The notes under the pieces were generated by a model. The model was not told the DNA's origin. It saw only the letters and a list, made by a program, of their open reading frames with translations, and did no database searches. DNA of 64,000 bases from Haberlea rhodopensis (Eukaryota > Streptophyta > Magnoliopsida > Lamiales > Gesneriaceae), in contig CAJQUN010000007.1 of assembly GCA_907163345.1 (NCBI GenBank), positions 3,045,206 through 3,109,205 of the forward strand, in the 5' to 3' direction. Shown here piece by piece: positions 33,621 through 44,302 of the stretch; position 1 is the stretch's first letter, and every line of letters starts with the position of its first letter. Both the position numbers and the translations under genes were made by a program.

Positions 33621-33979
33621 TGGCCTTAAGGGCTCCAAGGATAGCCACACACTTGCACCAACTAGACTTGTTGATGACTTTACAATTTTCCAACTTGCTT
33701 TGGTGTTGGAGGACCTTTACAATAGATCAAATCAAAAACACCTTCACGGTGTACTCACACGAAGAAAACAAGACTCTAACAAAGAAGAGAATTACAAACT
33801 ACAATACAACAACAATGTATGGAGATTGCAATACAATTTGAAATAATAATTGATCAAGACTTTGTATAAGTTGTAGGCTTGTTCCTTAGCTCCAAAATGC
33901 TCCAAAGCATCCATATTTATAGTGTAGGAGGCCCCCTAGGCTCCTACTAGCCGTTGCTACACAAAAGGCTAAAATCACT

Positions 33980-34390
33980 CCTCGGTCGCCTCAGCCATCG
34001 CCTCAGGCGATCTCCACCGCCGCGCTCCAACGGTCAGCATAAATCACGCATCGCCTCAGGCGATCCAAATTAAATTCCAATGCTGTAGCCTCAGCTGCCT
34101 AAAATCTTGCATCGCCTCAGGCGTTCCAGCCATCGCCTCGGGCGTTCAGCCCATCGCCTCAAACGATCTCCCCTGCGCGCATGCCCGCGCATTGCCTCGG
34201 CGTCGCCTCTGTCGATGTGCGGGGCGATGTCGCTCCTGGTTGCCATCGCCTCAGGCGATGGTCATCATCGTCTGGAGCGATCTTCCTCGCATGCTCGCCT
34301 AGCCATCGCCTCTGTCGATGTGCGTGGCGATGCCTCGCCTGGCACCCATCGCCTGAGGCGATGATCACCATCGCCTGGGGCGATCCAGGC
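33980..34390. repeat. Palindrome cluster ATCGCCTCAGGCGAT in E LTR
   Basis: About ten exact or near copies of a 15-17-bp palindrome (CATCGCCTCAGGCGATG and variants such as CATCGCCTGGGGCGATC) occur in 400 bp. The stretch is markedly GC-rich and CpG-rich compared with its surroundings. The matching field is at 37775-38215. Confidence 0.85.
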
Positions 34391-34562
34391 CAGAATATGC
34401 ACACTCGATTTTCTTCATTCCAAACTACTTTTCATCACTTAATCTGCACACTAAGTAGATGCATTATTATAACAAACACAAGTTTTATTGATCATCAAAA
34501 CTCAAAGATTGACCGGGGATAATTTAACGCATTAAACGCAACCATGCGTTTAAGGCTCAACA

Positions 34563-34800
34563 ATCTCCCCCTTTTTGATGATCACAAAACTTGATAAACT
34601 TGAATAAGTAATATGCATGAAATGTGAGTACAAATGACTCCCCCTTAACAATTGCATAACACATACAAGTTAAACAAGTAAAGCATCAAACAAATAACTC
34701 TCCCCCTCAAACCATGCATACACAAGCTCTCCCCCTTAAACTATGCATGTATTAAGGTTCAAGTTTATCACAAAATTCTCCCCCTTTTTGTGATAATCAA
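34563..34800 (-). promoter_or_regulatory. Polypurine tract and repeated polypurine-like motifs of element E
   Basis: Five C-rich tracts on the plus strand (CTCCCCCTTTTTGATGAT, ACTCCCCCTTAACAATTGCA, CTCTCCCCCTCAAACCATGC, CTCTCCCCCTTAAACTATGC, TCTCCCCCTTTTTGTGAT) are purine tracts in element orientation. The one touching the LTR is the true priming tract. Sireviruses are known for such repeated tracts upstream of the 3' LTR. Confidence 0.7.
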
Positions 34801-35248
34801 AAAGCATAAAATTTAAATAAATATAGCTCAAATATGTTGACACATAGCCATATTTTAACAATTTTACACATGGTCCTCACCAAGCATGTAATAGCTATTA
34901 GCTTAAATCAATTAGAGAAATACACACGCGTTTAAGACACTCAACAATAAATTCTAAATGTTGCAATGTGTGCATATGTTCATGCATTCATGCCCAATAA
35001 ACAATAAAATTATCAATGCATTATAACAAATCATATAATTGCACATTTTCACATAGCATATTCAAATTTGAATGCAAGGCATATCAAGATACTTACTATA
35101 AAAAGATAAGCATACATCATGCATTTAACAATTATGCTAAGGGGTTATGCATTTTACTCCAATGAATATTGAGCTTCAAAATTTATTGATCACAATTGAT
35201 TTGTGCCAATGAATTTTGAATTGCTCTTTTAAAATGAATAAAATAAAT

Positions 35249-36889
35249 TTACCCTTGATGACAAGAGTTCGTTCTTGTCATTGGTCCAATGCCTCGCGCC
35301 TCCTCTATTGAGGTAAATAGGATGAACTCTTCCTTTGAATTGCTTGTGCCTTCATCCATCCCTTTGTTGTCCCTACAAAACAAATTAACAATAGGAGGAT
35401 CTTTGGTACCCATTTGATTTTTGGGTCCTTGTGGGTTAACTTTCAATGGCACTTTTGGAATCCATTTCCACCTCTTATTAGATTGGTATTGGATTCTAGC
35501 AAACCTACACTTATTCTTAGTGTGACCATTTTTACAACAATAGTTGCAAGTAGGAGAATCGTGCTTTGCTTTGGCTAACAAGCTAGAAAAAGTTTCGATT
35601 TGCTTGAGTAGCCTAACCCGGCTTTGTCAAAGCTACAACGTTGTAAGCCAAGCAATTCACTCATCTTTTGACTACTTTCACTATATTTGCAAAAAGATAT
35701 CTTTACAGAATTTAATTCATTTTTCAATGAATTATTTTCTTCATCTTTCTTAGCAATCTCAAGTTTGAGTAATTTGTTACTCATCTTGGTTTTCCAAGAG
35801 CATCAATAAGTTCATTATAAGACTCTAAAAGTTCATTAAATGAAGGTACCTCATCGTCGCTTTCATCTCCTTCATCTCCAAGCGCCATTAAATAAAGATT
35901 TGTGGCTTCTTCTTCATCGGAGTCGCTATCACTCCATGTGGCTATAAACGCCTTATTCTTCCCTTTGTCCTCATTCTTCTTCCTAGGACATTTGTTAGCA
36001 TAATGGCCTTTATCTTGACAATTATAACAAGTTACCTTATTTTTGGATTCTTGTTTAGTAGCATTAAAGGTCTTTGACTTGCTATGTTTGTTGAAGAACT
36101 TCTTGAACTTCTTTGTGAACAAGATCATCTCCTCATCATCATCATCTTCTTCATCATCGGAATGGTCTTTCCTTACCACCAAGGCAATCCCATTTCTTTT
36201 GGATCTATCCTCATCCTTTACTTCTCTCCTTGTGGCAACTTCAAGTTCATGAGTCACCAATGTGCCATGGATCTCATCAAGGTCATAGGAAGCACTTTCT
36301 CCTTTGTTTGACTCGATAATGGCCGTCCTCTTTGCGTCCCATTCCTTAGGCAATGCTCTTAGGGCTCTCCTCCATATTTGCTTTGGAGAGTACTTCTCTC
36401 CTAGTTGGGCAAGCTCGTTGATAATTTGGGTGAGCCTTCTAAACATAGAGTCCACCTCTTCTCCGGACTCCATCTCAAATGTTTCATATTTGAGTTGTAA
36501 TAAATCAATCTTGGTCTCTTTCACTTGATTAGTTCATTCATGACAAATTTGCAATTTGTCCCATATCTCCTTTGCCGTTGAGCACATTGAGATCCGGTTG
36601 TACTCCTTCATATCTCAAGCACAATGCAAATATTAATAGCTTTAGTATTTTGAGATATTAAAATCATATCAGCTCTAGTGAAATCGTCCATTTCTTTGGG
36701 AACACTAATTCCCCCAACTTCCTTTAAAGGATTATGTGGACCTTTCACTATGATCTTCCAAAGGTCATAATCCACGGATTGGATGTATAGAGAAATTCTA
36801 TTTTTCCAATAGCCGTAATTATCACCCGTGAAGAGCGGAGGGCGATTTGTCGATTGACCTTGAGCAAACTCATTTGCTAGATTAGCCAT
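35249..36889 (-). pseudogene. Sirevirus-like Gag of element E, lightly damaged
   Basis: The start is the ATG at 36889 (MANLANEFAQGQ). An N-terminal gag region (PPLFTGDNYGYWKNRI) breaks near 36610. A second frame (35781-36524) contains the UBN2-type gag core, an acidic run (DDEEDDDDEE), and zinc knuckle CYNCQDKGHYANKC. After a further break, 35249-35784 contains coiled-coil-like sequence (DEENNSLKNELNSV) and a second knuckle CNYCCKNGHTKNKC. Frame breaks: an in-frame TGA near 36533, loss of frame near 36600, and another around 35580-35780. Two CCHC knuckles and a large Gag are Sirevirus traits. Pol does not follow; 34801-35248 is non-coding. Confidence 0.8.
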
Positions 36890-36922
36890 AAAAAGAGTTT
36901 GATTTAAAAACAAAAATCAAAT

Positions 36923-36935
36923 GGCTCTGATACCA
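36923..36935 (-). other. Primer-binding site of element E
   Basis: TGGTATCAGAGCC on the minus strand, two bases inside the 5' LTR; matches the initiator tRNA-Met 3' end. Confidence 0.88.
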
Positions 36936-36937
36936 CT

Positions 36938-38387
36938 TGTTGGAATCGAAGAGGGGGGGTGAATGAGATTCCTTGGCTACTTTAGCTTTTTAAAATGAGT
37001 TTGCAAAATAAAAGAGTTTGCGCTTGCGGAAGGCTTAAGTCAATCGATAAATAAATAAAATAAAGAAGTAAATAAATAAATCAATGCGTAAGAAAATAAA
37101 GCGGTAAATAACAAGAAGATTTGTTATAGAAGTTCGACGATGAATCGTCTACGTCTCCTCTTCCCGGTTAGATAACCTCCAACCGAGGTTCCACTAGAAC
37201 AATTGATCTTGGCCTTGAGGGCTCCAAGTTAGCCACAACACAACTCTTCCCGAGTTACAAAGCTCTTCCCGAGCACACTACTCTTCCAGAGTACACAACG
37301 TTATTCCCGAGCACAATACTCTTCCCGAGTACACAAGCTCTTCCCGAGCACAATACTCTTCCCGAGTACACAAAGCTCTTCCCGAGCTACCAACACTCTT
37401 CACGAGTCTTCTTGGCCTTAAGGGCTCCAAGGATAGCCACACACTTGCACCAACTAGACTTGTTGATGACTTTACAATTTTCCAACTTGCTTTGGTGTTG
37501 GAGGACCTTTACAATAGATCAAATCAAAAACACCTTCACGGTGTACTCACACGAAGAAAACAAGACTCTAACAAAGAAGAGAATTACAAACTCCAATACA
37601 ACAACAATGTATGGAGATTGCAATACAATTTGAAATAATAATTGATCAAGACTTTGTATAAGTTGTAGGCTTGTTCCTTAGCTCCAAAATGCTCCAAAGC
37701 ATCCATATTTATAGTGTAGGAGGCCCCCTAGGCTCCTACTAGCCGTTGCTACACAAAAGGCTAAAATCACTCCTCGATCGCCTCAGCCATCGCCTCAGGC
37801 GATCTCCATCGCCGCGCTCCAACGGTCAGCACAAATCACGCATCGCCTCAGGCGATGTCCCGATCTCCTCAGGCGATCCAAATTAAATTCCAATGTCGTA
37901 GCCTCAGCTGCCTAAAATCTTGCATCGCCTCGGGCGAAGTCCACACCGCCTCAGGCGTTCCAGCCATCGCCTCGGGCGTTCAGCCCATCGCCTCAAACGT
38001 TCTCCCCTGCGCGCATGCCCGCGCATTGCCTCGGCGTCGCCTCTGTCGATGTGCGGGGCGATGTCGCTCCTGGTTGCCATCGCCTCAGGCGATGGTCATC
38101 ATCGCCTGGAGCGATCTTCCTCGCATGCTCGCCTAGCCATCGCCTCTGTCGATGTGCGTGGCGATGCCTCGCCTGGCACCCATCGCCTGGCACCCATCGC
38201 CTGGGGCGATCCAGGACAGAATATACACACTCGATTTTCTTCATTCCAAACTACTTTCATCACTTAATCTGCACACTAAGTAGATGCATTAGTATAACAA
38301 ACACAAGTTTTGTTGATCATCAAAACTCAAAGATTGACCGAGGATAATTTAACGCATTAAACGCAACCATGCGTTTAAGGCTCAACA
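36938..38387 (-). repeat. 5' LTR of element E (1450 bp)
   Basis: Partner of 33149-34562. It is longer mainly because the palindrome field contains extra copies near 37850-37950. Palindrome field 37775-38215, CTCTTCCCGAG field 37227-37410. The short ORFs within it are artefacts. Confidence 0.92.
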
Positions 38388-38392
38388 TTATT

Positions 38393-40800
38393 TCTTGATA
38401 TATTTATCTTTTTATCAGTTAGTATTTTTTATTTCCCAAAATAGCCACATCTCAAATATAGATTTATGAAATTAGATTAATTTTACAATATTGTCATATT
38501 ATATTGATGCTTTTTTAAAAAAAAAAAATTGAATACATATTGTTTTGCAACAATCATATAATAAAATAAACTTTTAATATTTAAAAATAGCAATAGACTA
38601 TATAATTAATTTAAACACAAAGTATATACACCACGATTTACGTACATATAACCTTGGGCCCAGACCCAGCCTAGCCCACGTACAAATACATTGTCTAGTA
38701 TTAAACTAATATGGGCCCGACCCAGCACCCTTGTCCCAACCTGTCCAGAGCCTGCACGATAACCGGTGGTAGGGCGGCAGACTTCACCCAACTCAACTTT
38801 GTTTGCCTGTATCTAATTAATATTTGCTTTCTGTTCTTTTTATGGTATATAATTAAATTATTTTTTGAGCATTATCAGATGGGAAATACTTGTTTGTACT
38901 CAATTTGGCCACATTTGTATACCAACTCAATATTAAAACACACAATCTTTTAAATAAAAAATACATAAACTAACATACCAACACTTTTAGACTAATAATA
39001 TCGAATTTGGTTAAGTGAAGCTCGTACATTTTCCTAATAACATTAACCAGTCGTATTCAAATATGATACTTCATAAAAATATTTTTAGAATATATTGCAG
39101 AATTTGAATGAAAAATTTGACACATATTATTGTTTTACGATATGAAGGTAATTAAATTTTTTTAAGAATATATAGTGAATTTAAAATTTAGAATTGTATT
39201 ATATTATGTTTCAGTCAACGAAATTATTCTGACCAATAGAAGCATTTGGAAAATACTGACACATATACGCGACCCAACTTGATTTTTTATATGGTTCATA
39301 TAACCTACCCCGCTCAATTGAGATTAAAGATTTAGTTGTTGTTATTGTTGTATTATATTATGTTTCAATACATTGAAATGATATAATTGTTTTATTTTTT
39401 TATTTTTTTGAAAAGTTAAATTTAATACAATGATAATACATGTAAATGTGAAACTGAACAAAAAATATATTTCCTAGTCAAAAGCTCGGGCGGTGTTAGT
39501 TTTCAAACCAATAAAGTTATAAATAAATAAATAATTTCATAAATGTGCTTACTTTTTTTTATTTGTTTAGAATACTATAAATACATAAATTATTAGGATT
39601 ACTCAAATTGACAATTATTTCTGCCATGTGCATCGTGGTGGCGATGAAATCTTAATCAATATTAAACGTACATTTTATATGTTAAGGTCAAGCTTGACAA
39701 AGAAATATATTGCACCTATAAGGGGCGGATTGACTACTGGGCAAGGGGACAAGCCAAAAAAAAATATGTATCTTAAAATAATTTTTTTTAAAAAAATTAT
39801 AATTTTACCATAAAAAATTTTGTTTGCCTCTTAAAAATTATATTTTACTATCATTTAATTATATTTTGACAACTAAAATTTTTTTTTGTCCAACTTTTTT
39901 TACTCTCTTCTCAAAAATCACGCATCCGCTGCCGCACCTATACCAACACCACACACTTCAACTTCTAATTATCATTAATATTTAATTTATTCTTCGTCTT
40001 GAAAACGTCAATTCCTAATTAATTAACTTTCTAAAACAAGTGCGGTAATTCAACGTGTAAAGCAATTAATGTTAATATATTTCTCCAAAGTCAACAAGTT
40101 CTACATGTCACACGTGAGCTAGCTTTGAATAAGCTGGCATTAATTAATTTTTTTTTATAGGAGAAAAATTTATTGAAATCGAGTACAAGAAGTACCCAAA
40201 AAGATCGTAACAGATACATGTTAATCACCCTCGCATTCCTAATAACTTAATGCTAACAATTTTAAGAGATTTTCGGGTTGGTATACCAATCTGAAACCTA
40301 ATTTACAAGTACCCAAAATATATCATTTCAAGTGTTGAGATGTAATTATTATTATTTAAAATCTTTGATGAATTCTTATCCCTTTAAGAGAAATAGTCTT
40401 AATATAACGTTCTGAATAAATATTGTGAGGAGTGCTGGAAACTACATCAAATTGATTAATTAATATTTATGAGTACTAATCACATCTAAATTCCCATTCT
40501 AATCTTTTTGTTAGTTTATGTTAGCAATTATTTAACATTTTTTTCGCAATGAAACTCTTAATATAACTTAAAATAAGCAATATTTTAAAACGAGATTAAT
40601 CTCTTATATGTGTCTGTATCAAATAGATTCGACTTTTAATTAGGTAAGATATAGGATTATGAAATTAATCATTCAGTCAAAAAGGGATCGAACCAAATAA
40701 ATTTAAATTATATATATATTTATTTATGTTTCTGAAGTCTGATCGATACAAAGATGTTATATAATTTGAGATAATAATTTTTTAAAGAATTTACATATAT
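38393..40800. other. AT-rich intergenic DNA, no gene seen
   Basis: No ORF with recognisable similarity. A GC-richer patch at ~38640-38790 (GGGCCCGACCCAGC, CTGGGCCCAAGG type) resembles hAT subterminal sequence but has no transposase. Confidence 0.45.
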
Positions 40801-40814
40801 ATAAGGGTAATTTT

Positions 40815-41120
40815 TTTTTAAAAAAATGGTCTCATAGAATAGAGATATTTATTATATTAGTTCCAAACTTTTAGAACTAATCAAATATAATCTCATAAAA
40901 ATTGTTTTTAATCAAAAAAAGTCTCAAACTTTTGTTTTAATCAATACTAATACCAAACTGTATGTTTTTAATCAAAAGTGATCGCAAAAACATATTCAAA
41001 AACATTTACGTTAATCTATCTTTATTAAAACAATTTGCGTGAGACTATATTTGACTAGTCCTAAAAATTTGACTATATTGAAAAAGTACATATTCTATGT
41101 GAACATTTTGTAAGTATACC
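40815..41120. mobile_element. Foldback MITE family, copy 1
   Basis: The ends pair as inverted repeats: GGTCTCATAGAAT and CTAATCAAATATA-TCTCA on the left, TGAGACTATATTTGACTAGT and ATTCTATGTGAAC on the right. The interior has TTTTAATCAAAA-type repeats. Related copies lie at ~47870-48185 and ~62815-63195. No coding capacity. It ends about 240 bp upstream of the LBD15-like ATG, so it may form part of that promoter. Confidence 0.55.
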
Positions 41121-41358
41121 GTAAAGATAATTTCAATACTAACAATTATCACTGTTCGCTGAAAAGTCCAACAAGGCAGTAGTATTTTGGTAAATGTTTA
41201 GTTTGTGGAAACCCTTAAAATTCTTACCAACAACATTGACCTACTTTTCCCTAAACAATTTTTAAGCACTCCCTTGTCCCCATTCGTGCTTCCTCCATCT
41301 CTTTTCCTCGAGTCTTAATTGATTTGAAGATCTCTTCTGCAACATCAGTTTTACTTGA
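41121..41358 (+). promoter_or_regulatory. Proximal promoter and 5'UTR of the LBD15-like gene
   Basis: Position upstream of the ATG at 41359. A transcription start cannot be fixed from sequence. The pyrimidine-rich stretch CTTCCTCCATCTCTTTTCCTC near 41288-41308 is typical of plant 5'UTRs. Confidence 0.35.
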
Positions 41359-42488
41359 ATGTCCAGAGAAAGGTAAAACCTTTTGAGTTTATCTCTGAAA
41401 AAAACCCGAAACCCCATGAAAATCTTTAATTTGATCCATTGTTGACTTAATTTTCGAGTCTTCTGAAACAATATTTTTCTTGTTTGTTTGATTAATTAGG
41501 GTGGAAGAGTTAGATGAGATTGGGAAGAAGTTGAAGACAGAGAGTAATGGTAGTTCAGTAATGGGAAAGAGACAGACGATGCTAAATACAATAACTCCAT
41601 GTGCAGCTTGTAAGCTTTTGAGAAGAAGATGTGCTGAAGAATGCACATTTTCTCCTTACTTTTCCCCTCATGAACCCCAGAAATTTGCTGCTGTCCACAA
41701 AGTCTTCGGAGCAAGTAACGTTTCCAAGATGCTAATGGTAATTGACTTCCCAATTATCAAGAAACCATAGAGTTATTTAAAAAATATATATATATATATA
41801 GTGGTTTTTTTAGGCTCACCTGTAATTAACCTTACTGAAAAGAGAATTATCAAAAGTTCTTGGGTGGTCACCGTTTTATACGGACATAAAATACAGCTTT
41901 GAACCGATGCACGAAGCTAGAGTGATGCGCGGGGTCCGGGAGATACAATTCACAAGAAAACAAGGTTTTAGATTAATCAAGAATGGTCTAGACTCTCAAC
42001 AGATCTAGGTATTTTATTTTTTAGCTATATATTTATTTAAATCTTCTTGTTTAACTCATTAGGAGGTTCCTGAATCGCAAAGAGCTGATGCTGCGAACTG
42101 CTTAGTTTATGAAGCTAATGTGAGGCTTAGAGATCCAGTTTATGGATGTATGGGTGCAATTTCAGCATTGCAGCAGCAGCTTCAAAATTTACAAGCTCAA
42201 CTGAATGCTGTCAGGGCTGAGATAATAACATACAAATATAGAGAAGCTGCAAATAGCATCATCAATACGTCTAATGATCATGCTGCCGTATTGGCTGTTT
42301 CCGTGGCTGAGCTGCCGCAAGCTCCGCCAACTCCAACCCTTTCTCCACCAACTCCAATCCCACCACCACCTCCATCAGTTGTCATTTCCTCGTCTTCTTC
42401 AGCTCCGTCTATGTACACCTCTCCTCCTAACACTGCTAGCTACAGCAGCATTTCCAACAATCATGTACCGTACTTTGATTTGCACTAA
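41359..42488 (+). CDS. LBD15: LOB-domain transcription factor, LBD15-like (three exons)
   Basis: Exons are 41359-41372 (ATGTCCAGAGAAAG), 41500-41737 and 42063-42488, with GT-AG introns; the predicted protein is 225 residues. The 14-nt first exon supplies MSRER, matching the family's N-terminus; without it exon 2 has no ATG. The LOB domain has the zinc-finger-like C block with Cys39, 42, 49 and 53 (CX2CX6CX3C). The GAS block (FAAVHKVFGASNVSKMLM then EVPESQRADAAN) is split by intron 2 between M and E. A Leu/Gln-rich coiled coil follows (ISALQQQLQNLQAQL). The tail is Pro/Ser-rich. LBD proteins are plant-specific nuclear DNA-binding factors. LBD15 relatives act in meristem and vascular development. 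All family residues are present and the frame is intact. Confidence 0.88.
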
Positions 42489-43838
42489 TCAATCGACTTA
42501 TAAATATGGTTGTGCAAATTAGAAGACTTAGTATTTGGTTTCAAGATCATAGATGGTATCGTTGAAATCACACCAATCATCTCTGTTGTACCAGATCTTC
42601 ACACATAGACAGCCAGTTTTCTAATTTTTTTGTTGTTTAATTTGTTCTGTTGAGAGATTCTAATTTCTTTTGCTGAAGTTTCTCCAAGAATTAATGGGTG
42701 TAAGTTGACTTTGCGGAGGTAGAGTTGTTTTTTACTATATTCATGTTACCGCCTTTGGAAGATTAGCTACATATATCAGTATTTGGTTTATATATGGACA
42801 TTCTTGTACACACCAAGTGTGTGTCTTGGTGCACCATGCACCGTTTATATATATTGTGATTCAATATTTTCATTCTACACATAAGTTTTTGAAATTGTTT
42901 TTACTGATGATGATGTACAAATCAAAGCATTTGGGGGTTAGAAATCCCAAATCACTATATCCAGCAACTGTCATGGGAAATAATAGGGTTTCTACGCAGT
43001 GATTATCCTCCAGATACATCAAATCATAGTTGGCTACAGGATATTTCATTCTCTTCCAGCGACAAGGTTGAAGATGCATGGGAAATCATCATCTTAAAAG
43101 GGATCTTATAAAAATTAACATTTCATATAGAATATCTGGTAATATAATCTTATTAGTCACGAAAATCCCACCGACTAATATTCATATTCTCAGTTGCCTC
43201 CACCTAATTGAAAAGAGCACATATCTCCATAGATTTCAATTTCTTGAAAATGGTTTGCAGATAGGTTTGGTGATTGCACGTGCATGGGATCGAGAGCTTT
43301 GACTGAGTAATAAATGAAGTGTCTGCAAACATGTTAGTTTGTGCCATTTAAGGAGCTGAGTAGTTTAAGGCATAGAAATTAATAGGAGGCAAAAGGTATG
43401 ATGATTGTGCTGCCCAATGCAATAACTCTAATATTAGATAACACCAGAAATTTATGCAGTTATTTTAAGATGAGAAATGTTATCGTTGAAACATTTGCTG
43501 CCAGAACAATTTTCATGAATGCTCTGACAATATCATAATACTTTTAATATCAGTTTTTGTTCACATCACAACTAAACTAATGTATCATGTATCATATATT
43601 TCTTTTGCTCTTATTCTTTACTACCACTTACACATTAGAAGGGAAACTTTCTTCATCTCAAAGAAAATTAGAAACTTTCTTGAGACGATAGAGCCTCCTT
43701 TAAACACGACTCAGGCTTTTGGTAACCAATATTTTTTTTGTCTTTCCTGAGTCAAAAGGAAGATAAATTAGATTCTTCCAAACCCCGTCAAGGCTACAAT
43801 TACGCAAAGTCGCAAATGCATTACAAATGAACACTAAA
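42489..43838. other. 3' flank of the LBD15-like gene and intergenic DNA
   Basis: No coding gene. A short hairpin (CACACCAAG, loop, CTTGGTG) lies at ~42811-42836. The first ~300 bp probably hold the 3'UTR. Confidence 0.5.
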
Positions 43839-44105
43839 GAATTTCGTCTCATCTAAAAGTCCGAGCTTATAGAGAGTTTGAACAATTTATTATTATTTTC
43901 TAACATCCCCCATCACTTGTGGATTTGTTCATCTTTTTGGGAGCCCATCAAGTAAAAATTTAATATGGGTGAAATTATTGTTTGTGAGTTTTAACTCAGG
44001 ATCTTGGCATTTAGCCAGATGCTCTGATAACATAAAGAATTGTTGTCTCATCTAAAAGCCCGAGCTTGCAGAAAGATTAAACACTTTATTATTTATTCTC
44101 TAACA
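43839..44105 (-). mobile_element. TRIM-like miniature LTR element (family 2, copy 1)
   Basis: Direct repeats of ~67 bp at 43839-43905 and 44038-44105 share GTCTCATCTAAAAG-CCGAGCTT and end TTCTCTAACA. On the minus strand a polypurine tract (complement of TCCCCCATCAC) abuts the left repeat. A decayed primer site (complement of GCTCTGATAACAT) precedes the right one, with ~130 bp between. It ends ~200 bp beyond the peroxidase stop codon. A second copy is at 47150-47350. Confidence 0.55.
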
Positions 44106-44302
44106 AAAACAAGTGAATGAGTAGTTCCATACGATGACAAAAGAGAAAATCAACAACCATACAACCATGTTTTGAGTTCGAGTCACATCATGAAAGTGAA
44201 AAGAAATAACCAAAAGGACCAATGCTTAGAAATGAAAAATGACTTGTAGTAGTCTTTGAAAATCAAGAACCATAATTTCTTCTCAATATCAATTCAAAAT
44301 TA

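Larger units (their letters stand above)
33149..34562 (-). repeat. 3' LTR of element E (1414 bp)
   Basis: Contains two internal repeat fields: ~33440-33620 with alternating CTCTTCCCGAG units, and ~33980-34390 with palindromes of the type ATCGCCTCAGGCGAT. The 33620-33841 and 34107-34522 frames are LTR artefacts. Confidence 0.92.
33149..38387 (-). mobile_element. Element E: gag-only Sirevirus-like copia retroelement
   Basis: LTRs are 33149-34562 (3') and 36938-38387 (5'), flanked by target duplication TTATT (33144-33148 and 38388-38392). The primer site, complement of GGCTCTGATACCA, is at 36923-36935. A polypurine tract (AAAAAGGGGGAGAT on the minus strand) abuts 34563. The 2.4-kb interior has a gag region and nothing resembling protease, integrase, reverse transcriptase or RNase H. 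A large gag with two zinc knuckles, repeated polypurine motifs and palindrome-rich LTRs suggest a Sirevirus (SIRE/Opie-type) derivative that depends on proteins supplied by other elements. The LTRs differ by about 1-2% plus several indels. Confidence 0.9.

Noticed and set aside
33440..34390. Regularly spaced short repeats resembling a CRISPR array
   Set aside because: They lie inside a plant LTR, occur in both LTRs, lack uniform unique spacers and have no cas genes nearby. They are LTR-internal tandem repeats and palindromes.
41501..41770. 89-codon ORF as a stand-alone small protein
   Set aside because: It starts at GTG and ends inside intron 2; it is exon 2 of the LBD15-like gene read through its splice donor.
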